Assembly: GCA_020433785.1 (NCBI GenBank)
Contig: JAGRCC010000234.1
Span: 3,126 to 36,828 of the forward strand
DNA from: Anaerolineae bacterium
Lineage (GTDB): Bacteria; Chloroflexota; Anaerolineae; 4572-78; J111
Direction: 5' to 3'
DNA length: 33,703 nucleotides
The translations under genes were made by a program, and so were the position numbers. This document shows, piece by piece, positions 8,901 through 18,400 of the stretch (its first letter is position 1; each line of letters opens with the position of its first letter). Below the pieces are notes generated by a model. That model made no database searches and was not told the origin of the DNA. It worked only from the letters and a program-made list of their open reading frames with translations.

Positions 8901-9610
8901 GGTACCAGGTTGTTATTGGCCGGAAAGTGCAGGTACACCGTTTTGTCATCCAACCCCTGATCACCCTCTAGTTGGAATGCTTCTAGCGAGGTGCCGGTGT
9001 TTAACTTGGTACCAACGTAAACAAAGCACTGGTTTTGCCATTTCACGTCGGTGACGTAGAGCAGGTGGCGTTCATAGAGGGTGAGCAGTTCACCCAACCA
9101 TTGGGTGATGGCCGCTTCAAGGGGTTGTTGGACCTGCTCGGCCTCGGCCAGAGACAGGTCGCCATGCCCGATTTTCTTGTTGCGAAACTCCACCATCGTA
9201 TCCAGAAAGTGGTGCAGCAAGACATTTTTCAAGCTGTTCAAGCCGAGCGCTTGTCTGACGGTTTCAACTGCTGTCCCAATTGGTTCGTCTTTGTAATTCT
9301 GACGCGGGTCTGCCGTGAGAAAGTTTGGGTCGTTGGGACGTAAGCAGCGGCTCAATGCCTTCAGTAATCCGACCCAATGTCCCAAACTGGGCCGGGTTAA
9401 ATCTGGCCGAAGAGTTTCAACCTGGGAGTCTGAAAGATTTTGCTGCTGATAACAAGCCAACCCAACCAGCACCAGATATTGTGACGTTCGTTCAAACAAG
9501 TCAACCAATTTGCGAACCCGTTGACGCGGTTCGCTTTCCAACATCATTGCTTCGTACAATTTGGCGACAGGTAAAGGGTAGTGAAGTCTGATATTTTCTA
9601 CAATGCTCAT
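5930..9610 (-). CDS. DUF499-family AAA+ ATPase
   Basis: This is a large P-loop ATPase of 1226 aa. Walker A, FGGGKTHS, is at about residues 409-416 and Walker B, FVLLFDEVLEY, at about 511-521. The surrounding TYLTDGLTNLL and long helical C-terminal half match the DUF499 (COG1483) family, which is repeatedly found beside DUF1156 methyltransferases in predicted defence loci. The first 330 residues are an N-terminal extension including EFRNKKIGHGD near 141-151, an R-x5-H arrangement like the active motif of HEPN ribonucleases; this may be a degenerate or structural HEPN-like domain. A proline-rich linker (TPPTPTPPL) precedes the C-terminal domain. A near-perfect AAGGAGGT site precedes the ATG. 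It is the last gene of the array, ending at an intrinsic terminator. It likely powers assembly or translocation of the methyltransferase complex. Confidence 0.85.
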   Translation of the reverse strand: MSIVENIRLHYPLPVAKLYEAMMLESEPRQRVRKLVDLFERTSQYLVLVGLACYQQQNLSDSQVETLRPDLTRPSLGHWVGLLKALSRCLRPNDPNFLTADPRQNYKDEPIGTAVETVRQALGLNSLKNVLLHHFLDTMVEFRNKKIGHGDLSLAEAEQVQQPLEAAITQWLGELLTLYERHLLYVTDVKWQNQCFVYVGTKLNTGTSLEAFQLEGDQGLDDKTVYLHFPANNNLVPLWPYFIYHPHTQVLYTYSELSNQDEPLLRCSYHAPGAAPLLTISADKALIVGGETASTPSPQSADNEEPATASVVDTVVETIAETRESTYMRNWFDIITPHADIRKGQFDEAVFAADVGDVADGNAPTDYSDPYLFFKKTYLTDGLTNLLTRVHDKLTTGQGNAVVQIQTPFGGGKTHSLVTIYHYLKHGQKVKDLLPEGIGLLTPRISVIAGNHWDPLAGKSSDGLTRRTFWGEIGYQIGGQAGYDVFRDNDEKRISPGKEKLRDFLAAHQPFVLLFDEVLEYINRAMDVRDKLDVALGTQTFSFFQELTEAVATLPKGMLVVTLPSSQLEDFGEREEEALARLSKIFGRLESIETPVRGEEIYAVIRRRLFEVETLRGKEMKETVHRYFILYQQNRDDLPPKARDVNYKDKMEMAYPFHPDLIDILSEKWSTFSSFQRTRGVLRLLANVIEDLYQQETNIDMILPGDINLEKPGIRQEFIKHIGSEYEGVIASDIAGHEAKSQALDKANRSWKHLAQRISNAIFCHSFSADDSEKGISLPYIKLAVLRSDTIPAMATEVLQKLGNELWYLNSRGDAYYFSRIPNLNRMILDKKELFNQTYETELKSIIQKEVGSKFTAYLWPDSSDAIADNRSLKLIILHPTDNGSRIPSWIERKGNAFREYQNTLFFVLADTAAFAKMREDVKTFLALQEIESIIKSGDMPQLETKKDEIQRRLRDVRRDFSYNVRRMYHTLQFGQQKLDLGQPTAGNENMSTWYWRELTDGNVGAIVERLGYRIIVNKLLADNDQVAAGVILDQFYKNPDLPVPAQPEVVARAIQLGVQDKALGLTEMTNDELDPHKLKYGDAILLDSIAFEPGIYIVSQSKADELLAKIPPPPTLPGLTDDSGIAVGPPDSGDIQPPTPPTPTPPLAADRYKRVRLVINNIPAGKIADVNRGVLLPLSSLVKDMKFTLEIDVSSEEGVPKATLENKIKETIRQIGAQLGDETLE

Positions 9611-9684
9611 CCGACCTCCTTCCGAGGTTCTTTGATGAATTAGCCACTTTTTAGGTCTGGTTAAGCAGGTTGGGCCGGGTGTCT

Positions 9685-10245
9685 TTAGTTTAGGGTAAAT
9701 TTATCCTTAAATATACAAAGAAAACTCTCTATCTCATCTGGTTCAAGCTCTTGCAAAGGTTCGGGGAGTTCATCTTTCAGTAGATAGCCGCGCGATGTAT
9801 CCAATCCTAGGTTTTTCGCCCCGGTTTTTGTGCCGCGATGCAGGTAAACTCTTTCGGGTGAAATGCCCAGTCTTTCCCCTATTCTTTGCGCGGTGTCGTA
9901 AATGGCCAGCTTACCAAATCCATGCTTACCGCATCGGGTTACAATGGCCATAATTTCCTCAAAATCCTTACAAATGCGGAGTGTTGCTTCTTTTTTGACC
10001 AGACAGTCGGCAACTTGCTGGCGTACCGTCTTTTTGATCAGTTGTTGATGAGGATGTACTTTATTATCTGGGCCAAGAGCCAAGGCTGCCCTTCTAATGG
10101 CTGACTGTAAATCAGGCAGGTTTCTGAAATAGTCGTCCCAAACCTGACTGTTTGTCCTTCGTTGCCATATATAAACCTTCACCAATCGTTTTAAAGCAGC
10201 ATTATTCACAGTTAAGTCCTTAATCAAATAACCGTCCTTGCTCAA
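9685..10245 (-). CDS. Conserved 186-aa protein between DUF1156 and DUF499 genes
   Basis: No catalytic motif is recognised. The C-terminal half contains the compact pattern [18 protein letters not shown], then [16 protein letters not shown], then [20 protein letters not shown], which looks like a small conserved DNA- or nucleotide-handling domain with a helix-hairpin-like GAKNLGL turn; I have an impression of similar proteins near restriction systems but cannot name a family. Read from the TTG at 10245 it overlaps the 3' end of the methyltransferase gene by 26 nt, implying translational coupling; a second TTG six codons later sits behind AAGGACGG and may be the true start. The tight position between methyltransferase and ATPase genes suggests an accessory subunit of that core. 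Confidence 0.6.
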   Translation of the reverse strand: MSKDGYLIKDLTVNNAALKRLVKVYIWQRRTNSQVWDDYFRNLPDLQSAIRRAALALGPDNKVHPHQQLIKKTVRQQVADCLVKKEATLRICKDFEEIMAIVTRCGKHGFGKLAIYDTAQRIGERLGISPERVYLHRGTKTGAKNLGLDTSRGYLLKDELPEPLQELEPDEIESFLCIFKDKFTLN

Positions 10246-12991
10246 TCTTTGGCTGCTTCGCTTGTTCAGCGACCTCCGCGCTGCCGCGAACGTAGGTGTC
10301 CTTGCCCACCAGCAAGCCTTCGAGCAGTTGCTTTTCTTTGCTGCCTTCGAGCAGACACTCGGCGACGGCCTGGCCGAACTGCCAGAAGGCTCCGCTTTGG
10401 CCGTAGCCGGTGTGGGCCAGCAGTTGGGTCAGTTCGGTCTTGCGGCCCTTCTCCCACAACTGGCAAGCCCGGTGCAGGGCATCGACCATATTCTCCACAT
10501 CCTCAACATCCTCGCGCTTGTGCGGGCCGAGGACGCTGATGTTGGCCCCGCTCTTGTTGACGAAGCCGTGCTTGCCCCACAACTGCTCTAAATCGACCCC
10601 TTCGGCGGTGGCGATTTTGCGGGCGTCATCATAGGGGATGGTGTTATCCAGGAAGGTCCAGCGGTAGGTCAGGTAGAATTGGGCTTCCTTGTCAATGGAC
10701 TCCCGGCTGGCGTCTTTGAGCAGGTGGTTGACCAGAAAATCGGTGGAGACTTCGCGGATGAATTGTAGCAGGGTATCCACGCCGACCGCCTCGCCGGTGT
10801 AGGTTTCGACCCGCTCGTAGCGAGAAAACTCCTCCATACCGGGGCCGATGGCCGAGATGAAGAAATCACCCCCGGCGATGCCCTCCCGCCAGAATTGACC
10901 CAGCTTTTCCTGCACCCGCGCCCGGATTTTAGGCTGTAGCTCATTCCAGAAGCCGAGCGGCTCCCGTTCCATTTTGCGGCAGACCATGTAGATTGAGGAA
11001 GCCAGGGCGGCAGAAGCAATACTACGGAGGCGAATTTTGCGTTCAGTATGCATCGGCCAAGAACCCGTAACTACTAAACCAGCCTCAACTAATCCATTAA
11101 GCATAGTTTCCCAACCAGCCGTAGTTTTATGAGCATATACAACTATCGCTATTCCACCTGGTTTCAACACCCGATGTATCTCCCTGAATGCTGTACCCAG
11201 AGTTTCTTCAAAAAAGATTTTCGCATCTTCTTTAGTTGGATGTCGGTCAGGCTCCATAATGGCTTCATCTACTTTTGGAATAACTGGGGTCGAAAACAAA
11301 TCTGGAAAGTATTCTCCAATTGATCGTTTTAGCCAAACATAGAAAAAATCTGCTAAAGGGGCGTATGGCACATTATCATAATAAGGTGGGTCAGTAAGTA
11401 CAGCATCCAAATAGCCATCGGATATGGGTAATTTAGTAGCTGATGATTGAGTAATATTCCCTCGAAAAGGTTGATTTGAAGGATTTGTCTGGATAAAATT
11501 CAAAACCCACCCTGTTGCGCTATCCCATCCTCCCGTTGAGGCATTAAACGGATTTACTTCAAAAAAGTCCCAAGTCATGGATAAAGCTTGACGGCCAAAA
11601 GTATGAGCCATAAACTCGCCATTGCTTACCCAAACACAGAGCGTTGAGCTATAGTCAAGTAATCGGCTCATAATGGTGGCTAAATAGCCTACTACTGCTT
11701 GAGCAAGTTCATGAGAGTCGTATGTCAAGTTTGAGAATTTCGCAATATCCAGTTTAACCCCTTCAAAGCTATTACGTATTTTTTCGAGCAATGTGATGAG
11801 CGCTAGCTGTTGGCGATAATTAAAAATGTCTTTCCATTCCTTTGCCCCATAAGATGTTGGCACCATATATCTAGAATTTTTAGCAATTTCCTCATCTGGT
11901 AGTGGGCTCTCCAGAAATGGCCATTCCATCAGTTTTTTCTCCAAGGACTCTTTTGCGCTAGAAAACACATACTCATGTGCTTCTGTGGCAATACGATATC
12001 TTTTCCCAGACTGGTGTGGATTGTGTTGCACTTCGGCTATTATACGTTGGCCCATGTCACCTTTATGAGCTAGACGGCGGGTGTCAGTAGCCTTAGTGAT
12101 CTGTCCACAAACAAAACATTGAGCATCGCCTCGATTCACATTAGCTCGACTTGGGTCAAACTTTGCATCTCTTATCTCTTTGTTAGTTTTTAGGAGTTCA
12201 AACTCGACTTGATTATCGTCCTCATTTACTACTGGATGATAAGCAACCTTCTTGTCGTTCTTTTTAGCCAGCCAAAATTGCTTGATCAACGGGATTTCGG
12301 CCTCACAAATTGGGTTCTGGCAGGGAATAGTTCTGGCCCACAAATAACCAACGGGAATCCAGCCATCTTCATCTGCGGGGTAAAAACGGCCAATCTCGGC
12401 GCGGGCCTCTTCTAAAATTATGTTGGCCCATTTCTCCACCAGGTAGGCCAACAGATTGACTTTTTGCCCTTCACCAAATCCCAATTGAACGCCATTGTCA
12501 GTTTGCCCGGTTTCGTCCGGGGGCAATTCAACCTCGATGCCAAACTTCTGCGGCCATTCCAGGGTGGCCTTTTCAATGAAGACGGCCACGGGGTTGTAAT
12601 CATTGGCGTAGGTTTCGCAGCCTAAGCGTAACGCCTCTAAGGGTATCGAACCACCACCAGAAAAAGGGTCGAGCACGCGGGGCGGGCGGCCATACTGCTC
12701 GGCAATCAAGCGTCGGGCTTCTTCAATATCTTCGCTGTTGCCGTTTTTCACTGCCTCCCAAGGGGTGATGCGCTTGACCAAATCGAGCAGGTACTCGCGT
12801 TGCTGGGGGTTGTCCTCGCCGGGGTCGTCAATCAGGGCGGCAAAGGCCGTGGCCCGCGACGAGGCCAGCGGTCGCCGCGCCCACCAGATGTGCAGCGTCG
12901 AAGGGTGGCCGTGGCGGATATTCTTCTCCCGCGCCGACTCTTCGGAGATGTCGGCCAGGGGCAGGTCGTACTCGATGAGGCGTTTTTTCAT
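10220..12991 (-). CDS. DUF1156-family adenine-specific DNA methyltransferase
   Basis: This 923-aa N6-adenine methyltransferase begins with the DUF1156 signature: [20 protein letters not shown], then [21 protein letters not shown]-adenosylmethionine motif [17 protein letters not shown], is at about 105-120, and catalytic motif [18 protein letters not shown], at about 531-546 (DPPY). Two Cys pairs (C224/C229 and C292/C295) form a likely zinc ribbon in the insert between them. The order of motif I before DPPY and the size fit COG1743. It presumably marks host DNA, with the downstream ATPase and the SNF2 helicase as partners that distinguish or act on unmodified DNA; this is inferred from family context. 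It starts 4 nt after the 234-aa gene. Its first codons are duplicated three more times upstream in the array. Confidence 0.9.
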   Translation of the reverse strand: MKKRLIEYDLPLADISEESAREKNIRHGHPSTLHIWWARRPLASSRATAFAALIDDPGEDNPQQREYLLDLVKRITPWEAVKNGNSEDIEEARRLIAEQYGRPPRVLDPFSGGGSIPLEALRLGCETYANDYNPVAVFIEKATLEWPQKFGIEVELPPDETGQTDNGVQLGFGEGQKVNLLAYLVEKWANIILEEARAEIGRFYPADEDGWIPVGYLWARTIPCQNPICEAEIPLIKQFWLAKKNDKKVAYHPVVNEDDNQVEFELLKTNKEIRDAKFDPSRANVNRGDAQCFVCGQITKATDTRRLAHKGDMGQRIIAEVQHNPHQSGKRYRIATEAHEYVFSSAKESLEKKLMEWPFLESPLPDEEIAKNSRYMVPTSYGAKEWKDIFNYRQQLALITLLEKIRNSFEGVKLDIAKFSNLTYDSHELAQAVVGYLATIMSRLLDYSSTLCVWVSNGEFMAHTFGRQALSMTWDFFEVNPFNASTGGWDSATGWVLNFIQTNPSNQPFRGNITQSSATKLPISDGYLDAVLTDPPYYDNVPYAPLADFFYVWLKRSIGEYFPDLFSTPVIPKVDEAIMEPDRHPTKEDAKIFFEETLGTAFREIHRVLKPGGIAIVVYAHKTTAGWETMLNGLVEAGLVVTGSWPMHTERKIRLRSIASAALASSIYMVCRKMEREPLGFWNELQPKIRARVQEKLGQFWREGIAGGDFFISAIGPGMEEFSRYERVETYTGEAVGVDTLLQFIREVSTDFLVNHLLKDASRESIDKEAQFYLTYRWTFLDNTIPYDDARKIATAEGVDLEQLWGKHGFVNKSGANISVLGPHKREDVEDVENMVDALHRACQLWEKGRKTELTQLLAHTGYGQSGAFWQFGQAVAECLLEGSKEKQLLEGLLVGKDTYVRGSAEVAEQAKQPKIEQGRLFD
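12912..12991 (-). repeat. Repeat copy R1: live 5' end of the methyltransferase gene
   Basis: This is the reference copy for a family of four direct repeats in the array. The other copies are R2 at 13721-13786 (60 of 66 nt identical to 12926-12991), R3 at 15367-15435 (59 of 69 nt identical to 12912-12980) and R4 at 20612-20644 (29 of 33 nt identical to 12959-12991). All lie on the same strand and each extra copy sits directly before an accessory gene. Identities were counted by eye. Confidence 0.9.
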
Positions 12992-12995
12992 TTAA

Positions 12996-13700
12996 TCACT
13001 CCAGGTTTAGCATCTGTTTGACTTTGCCGTAATCGGGCGCAAACATACCCGGCACATTTTTCATTCGGCCCTGCATTTGTTCGCTTTCCTCAATCAGTTC
13101 CAGTACCTGCCGACGGCCTTCGGGCGTTTTAACCGCCTGCCGGGGAGTCAAGCCGCCCAAAGCCGGGATCGATTCGTCAATCCACTGCCGCAACATCTGC
13201 TCTTCAAGCTGGGCAACCAGCTCCGGGGGTGGGATGAATGGCCCGCTCGATTGGGGCAATGATTTGGAGGGCCGGGGCTTTCGTCTGGTCGGTTTGGTCG
13301 GGCTAACCCGCTCACCCAATAGTTGCTTCAGGCGGCGGTCGCATCGTTGCAACCGCTCCTGCGACATCGCTTCCACTTCCAGGGTGTCGGGGGTCAAGGT
13401 CAGCTGAGCCAAAACCCGCTGCCCAATAGGGGCAAATAAGCCGGGCTGGTCAGGGTCGGTTTCAAACCAGGGGAACTCCAATGTGCCGTCCGCCTCTGCC
13501 TCATCGTTATCATCTAGGCCAAAGTCGTCGGCATGAATCAATATCTGGCGAATTTCAGGCAGGGCAGCGTGCCGGTAATGGGCGCTCACTTCCACAAGCG
13601 CATCACCTTCAACAGTTGTCAAAGATGGTCCGCCGGAGCGTCGCCTGGGCCGGGCCGGTCGGCGGATTTGGCCGCGTTTTGGACGTTTTTTCTCGCTCAT
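12996..13700 (-). CDS. 234-aa accessory protein with basic N-terminus and LGGLTPRQA motif
   Basis: The first 25 residues are Arg/Lys/Pro-rich, followed by an acidic stretch (DDFGLDDNDEAEADG) and a middle region with FAPIGQRVLAQLTLTPDTLE. A proline-rich basic linker (about 130-155) leads to a C-terminal segment WIDESIPALGGLTPRQAVKT, then EGRRQVLELI. That tail resembles the MbcA/ParS (DUF2384)-like and SEC-C-associated pattern W-x-D-x-x-(I/L)PxLGGxTPxxA seen in several bacterial families, so it may bind a partner protein; this is a resemblance, not proof. The ATG at 13700 has GGAGA upstream, and its first bases overlap the stop of the R2 stub as ATGA. The stop lies 4 nt before the methyltransferase ATG. 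It could be a core partner of the methyltransferase or the most recent cargo gene. Confidence 0.65.
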   Translation of the reverse strand: MSEKKRPKRGQIRRPARPRRRSGGPSLTTVEGDALVEVSAHYRHAALPEIRQILIHADDFGLDDNDEAEADGTLEFPWFETDPDQPGLFAPIGQRVLAQLTLTPDTLEVEAMSQERLQRCDRRLKQLLGERVSPTKPTRRKPRPSKSLPQSSGPFIPPPELVAQLEEQMLRQWIDESIPALGGLTPRQAVKTPEGRRQVLELIEESEQMQGRMKNVPGMFAPDYGKVKQMLNLE

Positions 13701-13786
13701 TTTTTCTCCATTAATATGTTCTCGCGTGCCGACTCTTCGGAGATGTCGGCCAGGGGCAGGTTGTATTCAATAAGGCGTTTTTTCAT
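13697..13786 (-). pseudogene. Repeat copy R2: 29-codon stub of the DUF1156 gene, still open
   Basis: The minus-strand ATG at 13786 opens a frame encoding [20 protein letters not shown] then RENILMEKK and a TGA. Its first 22 residues equal the methyltransferase N-terminus except D9N. The start overlaps the TGA of the upstream 514-aa gene (ATGA, 13783-13786), and its own stop overlaps the ATG of the 234-aa gene (ATGA, 13697-13700). It therefore forms a perfect two-step translational bridge. The nucleotide match to the live copy is 60 of 66. It is the best-preserved extra copy and probably the most recent. Confidence 0.85.
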
Positions 13787-15327
13787 TGGTCATCTCCGTG
13801 AGGTCGGCGAGAAAGGCGAAATGTATCAATTAATTCTCTACCTTTCCGGGCGACAAGAGAAGGCAGTGCGTTGTCGGCTAACATATCTCCGTACGGCTCA
13901 AGTGCTTCCCCAAGGGGTTCATTCCGAAATCTGTCCAGTATATCCACTAACGTAACTCCCCGTTCCACAAGACTTAGCAGGTGTTCAAATTCTTGCAGGG
14001 AAAACACAACATATTGCGGAGTGCCTATTCCTTGGGCGGAGAGTATGCTTTCAATTTCTGGTTGAAAGAATACCGTGTTGACAGTTTGAATTTGTCCAAA
14101 TGTCAGAATGATTATTCTAGAGTCATGATCAGCAAAATCTTGCAAAGCCGGTTCTCCTGCCTGGATTTCAGCAATATGTCCAACTGTCTGTTGAACGGCA
14201 TTTGCGACCCGATTGGCGTATTGTTCAATCGCAGTTTGATCAGCAATTGAGACAAAACCCAAGTTGGGGATGAGACTCTTACATTCAACAAATATGGCAA
14301 CATTATCTTCAACGATTACCCAATCTGCCGGCCCTCTTCTTTCAGGGTGCCCATACACTCTTTCCCGGTGAATATTGGTGTCTGGATAGACAGATTTAAG
14401 CAAATCACCAATGTATTCTTCAAAAATATGGCGGCCAAATCTTTCGGTGAAGCCTGTGCCATCAGCATCAAGTAAGTCGTAATAAATTCCCCAAGTTACC
14501 CTATCTACTATCAAATCAGGATTTGGCGCAACCCAGCGATCTTCACGAATTTGTATGAGTGGAGATTTCTTCAAAGGATTGAATTCATAGAGTATGTAGT
14601 TGGGATCAGCAACTTGATGTAGAGGTTGGGCAGCGATTTGTCTGAATGTTTCATGGTTAGAAGAAGCCAAAGCTAGAAAGTGCTCGACATTTTCTTCTGT
14701 CAAAAGACCAACCCCTTGGCCTCTGGCCGTATTGAGCCATGCTTGATCTACCAAGCCTTGCCGCATTTGTTGCCCTGCTCCGGCAGAAAAAAATAAGAAA
14801 CCCAACTGCATAAATTCCTGGATAGATAACTGAGATATTTGTTGAAATCGAGCCGGTAGATCATAACCAATACTTCCTGCAACTCTGGCAGCAGCTTCTT
14901 GAAATATCAGATACGCCGAGCCAAAGTGTTGTAAGGGGATGCGCTGTTGTCCTGGTAATTGCTGGTAGGCTAACCGGATAAATACCTCAACAGGGTTACG
15001 ATTTTGGAAATCAGGGTCTCGGGTTATGGGGTCATCTATTTGATCGAATAGTTGTATGATCTGAAGGAAATTATCCCAATTCAGTGTGGCAGGAGCCAGA
15101 ATAGATGACGAGGTGAAGGCCGACTCGATAATGAGCCACTTTGATAGGAATTCTATTTTAAAGTCAGTTATTGTACCTGGGTTTTCCTGAGCAAAATTGT
15201 AGATAAATTCATCAATGCCCTGTTTGTGTGTCGCCTGATGAACATAATTGAGAAAAATCAATCCCTCATCCAATTTGAAGCTCTGTAAGCGAGTTCTTAA
15301 TTCGTTAAACATAGGCATACTGCTCAT
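13783..15327 (-). CDS. PD-(D/E)XK nuclease-domain protein, 514 aa
   Basis: The N-terminal 250 residues are helical and unfamiliar. The C-terminal half has TERFGRHIFEEYIGDLL (about 294-310), then RRGPADWVIV with D335, then AIFVECKSL with E348 and K350. This E...D...ExK spacing is the PD-(D/E)XK endonuclease core, and the following IADQTAIEQYANRVANAVQQ helix fits the fold. The last strand region is IIILTFGQIQTVNT. It is presumably a DNA-cleaving effector, but nothing reveals its target. The ATG at 15327 has a weak AAAGAG site 4 nt upstream. It is bracketed by repeat fragments R3 (39 nt upstream of its start) and R2 (overlapping its stop), so it looks like a self-contained cassette inserted at the methyltransferase start. 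Confidence 0.7.
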   Translation of the reverse strand: MSSMPMFNELRTRLQSFKLDEGLIFLNYVHQATHKQGIDEFIYNFAQENPGTITDFKIEFLSKWLIIESAFTSSSILAPATLNWDNFLQIIQLFDQIDDPITRDPDFQNRNPVEVFIRLAYQQLPGQQRIPLQHFGSAYLIFQEAAARVAGSIGYDLPARFQQISQLSIQEFMQLGFLFFSAGAGQQMRQGLVDQAWLNTARGQGVGLLTEENVEHFLALASSNHETFRQIAAQPLHQVADPNYILYEFNPLKKSPLIQIREDRWVAPNPDLIVDRVTWGIYYDLLDADGTGFTERFGRHIFEEYIGDLLKSVYPDTNIHRERVYGHPERRGPADWVIVEDNVAIFVECKSLIPNLGFVSIADQTAIEQYANRVANAVQQTVGHIAEIQAGEPALQDFADHDSRIIILTFGQIQTVNTVFFQPEIESILSAQGIGTPQYVVFSLQEFEHLLSLVERGVTLVDILDRFRNEPLGEALEPYGDMLADNALPSLVARKGRELIDTFRLSRRPHGDDQ

Positions 15328-15366
15328 TTACTCTTTGAAATATTGATGCTTGCTACGCAGATACTA

Positions 15367-15435
15367 TGGCCGACATTCTTCTTCCGCACCGACTCTTAGG
15401 AAATGTCGGCCAGGGACAGGTCGTACTCAATCAAG
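15367..15435 (-). pseudogene. Repeat copy R3: decayed 5' fragment of the DUF1156 gene
   Basis: On the minus strand the segment translates as LIEYDLSLADIS, then a TAA stop, then ESVRKKN and a degraded VGH. It aligns with methyltransferase residues 5 to about 27 and 59 of 69 nt match. The start codon and first codons are gone. The STAND gene stop codon (15441-15443) lies only 5 nt before the fragment, as if the 3' end of that cassette replaced the first four codons. The fragment lies 39 nt before the 514-aa nuclease start. Confidence 0.8.
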
Positions 15436-15440
15436 ATACT

Positions 15441-18400
15441 TTAACACTCCAAATAGTCAGGAAATTGCTGCCGCATGTGAAAGACCAGGTTCAATTCATC
15501 AACCTTGCTGACAGAAACCCAATATCCCGTACTGGTTTGAAACGTGTTTCTTTTCGGTTGGCACCAGATAGTATCTACGCCATTAGCGTAATCTAAGAAC
15601 CAATCGGGTTCAAAAATCGGACGCGACTTTCTCTGCGTGTTATGGAGTTGCTTACTCGACTGGATAATAGCGACCGTCTCAGGGTCTCCGTGTTCTAACT
15701 GTTCTGTAAGCCATGTTTGCCAAGATGATGACAGAAATGACGATTGCACAGATATGTGAAAAACCAGGGCGTTATGCAGAAACTTCGAATCGGTATCTCG
15801 AATCGTTTCTACCTCGTTGCTAAGTGCTTGAGTCACATCTGGTGCCTGATTTGTATATACAATGAGCTTACTCAATTGGGCGTATGCTGTATCATCCATC
15901 GTCAAAGCATCCAACCTGCCAGGAAACTCACTTTGTAATTCCGTCTTCGTGAGCAAATGATATAATGTCGCAGCTCTTACCACTTCAGCATCGTCGTGAA
16001 TCAACTCCTTGATTAGTGTCTCCACCAACGGATCGCTCTTATGCCCTTCTTTCCGGTTGTCCAATAGAACGGTGAGCATCGCGGCCCGGATAAACTGATC
16101 TGATGAACGGGCACATTGCCACGTAAAATCCGGCAGGTTATTGTTTTTTAGCATCTCCAAGCGAATTCCTTGGGTCTTTAACTCAATAATTCGGCTGGCG
16201 GCGGCCACGGCAACGGGGGAGATATCCTCGTGTGCCAAATGGTGCCACAGGTCTAATAATTCCTCGTCAAGTTGATCGTAGATTAAGACGAGTGCACTGG
16301 CAAGATAAGCACGGGTCTTGAAATCTTGGCTATTGGATAAAACTCGAATTAGGTGGCGAGCGTCATTATTAAATCTTCCAAAGCCCAGTATGAGGCCACT
16401 GATCAATTCTTTATGAGGTAGATATGAACTAAACGTAGTCGTCGTGGCTAAATTTTCCGTATACTCCTGAAGCTCCTTAGGAAGATGATCAAAATAGTTA
16501 GCGAGTGAGCGAGCAGCCACCTGAGTGGCATCGGATTGGTTAAGATGGTGTTTTAGATGCTCACGGGCCTCTTCGGTGACCTCATTATAATGTCGACATA
16601 CGAGATCATAAGGCCGATAAGTCCCTAACCCCGTAAGAAACGAGCCATTATCAAGACCTGTCAGAAGAATTTCACAACGCTGATCCATAGGCATATCAAT
16701 AAGTTGATGCGCTGTTTCTATGAAGGTCGTTCTGATAGGGTTGTAGTGACCCCGGGCAAGCGGGTGACTGACTAATTGACGGATTGCTGATTTGACAACG
16801 TCTCTTACGAAAGGAACTGCAACTGCATAAACTTTCGCCAGTTCAGTAAGTAAAGTGACATCGTTAGAATTGAGGAAAGATGTAAAAATCTTGGCTTCTT
16901 TGGCTGGATCAGCATGATGCCAGTGGCGAACAAGCCCTATTAGATTTCGAGCTAAATGTGTACCGGGGGTAGTTTGAAGCAAGGCAGGAATTCGAGCAAA
17001 TATTCGGTCAAGAACCACTGGATTATTTGATAAAAACTTAGAAACGGCATTTTCATATACCGGATGTCGAAATCTGATAAATGTAGGGTTCGGCCAATTG
17101 TCTTTGCTTCCTTCTATGAGTTCGATAATGCCGGGATAATTCTCAATGACTTCCTGCCAGGCAAGATGTCCCACTTCTTCATCTTCGTCCAAAGTCTGAA
17201 TTAGGGCTATATATCTTTCATAACCACTAAATTCACTGAATTGGCTCTGCCATGGCTTTCTGTTAGCTTTTTGAAAATTGATAAGATAGATAATGACAAA
17301 GACCAGTTGCTCCGACAGAGGTAAAAGAGCAATTTCTTTTGCAAATGCTTCAGCGATGTTCAAAGACTCGGTGATACACTGCTCAAGGTTCTCCTGCTTA
17401 TCTAAAGTAATATTTGTAGATCGCTGAAAAAATATCTGTAAGCTATGCGGAGTCCATAAAGTAGATATAGCCAATGATAGTATGTATTCAAGTTTCTCGA
17501 TTGCCTCTGCTGAGGTCTCCTTCAGCCAAGTAGGTTGATAAAGATGTTCATACTTTTCCGCAAGTTGCACTCTTTCCGAGAAGCTGTATGAAACCTTGTC
17601 TTTATCGTCCCCACTTTCTTCGCCATTATCACCTACCCTGAGCCAAATCGCATTTTTTTCAAGTTCAGGTTGAAGTTTAAGCGCCTGACGAAATATAGCT
17701 GATCTTGACGTGACCACGATTTTTGGAGGAGGAGTGTCATCGCTAGAACGAGATTTATAGATGTCAAGTAGTAGCGTCACTTTGAAGAGGTTCTTCTCGT
17801 TGACAAGTTCTAGGTCTTGTTTGCTAGCGCTACCAAAAGGGTCTTCAAGGTACAGAATATGATTGGGGCGGATGAACCTTTCTAAGCTGAAGACATCTTC
17901 AAGTCCCTGATTGTGGTAAACCTCCTGAATAGGTGTCTCATCGCCACTTTTGAAAACATTTCTCGCTAGCACCCAATGAGGCTCGTACCCTTGAAGATAG
18001 TACTCATACAACAAATTTATGGCTGTGTAAGTTTTCCCAAGTTGTGGATCCCCAACGATGACGACAAATCCTTTCGTTTTAAGTGTCTCTCTAATAGCTG
18101 GATACTGGGCAGGTGGCACATATAATTTTTCAAGATTAGCCAAAATCGAGTGAGGGTTATGTAGTTCTTGGGACCTATTCAACTTCATCAAGAACTCCGA
18201 CACACTAACAGTTAACCGGCCCCGAACTTTGTCAAGATCAACCGGCTGATTGAAGCTGGAATACAGTTGCCAGGCTTGTCTGGGGGAAATAATAGTAATC
18301 CAAGGATAATCGCCCTGCTCCACGGTAGCGACAAATCCGTTTACTTTTTGGTAATGGCTCGGATTGGTTAGATCTCCACAGAGGATGATATAAAGCTGAT

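Noticed and set aside
10249..10591. Long overlapping open frames on both strands inside the 3' end of the methyltransferase gene
   Set aside because: GC-rich shadow frames of a well-supported gene; the compositions (Arg/Pro/Ala-rich) are typical of out-of-frame reading.
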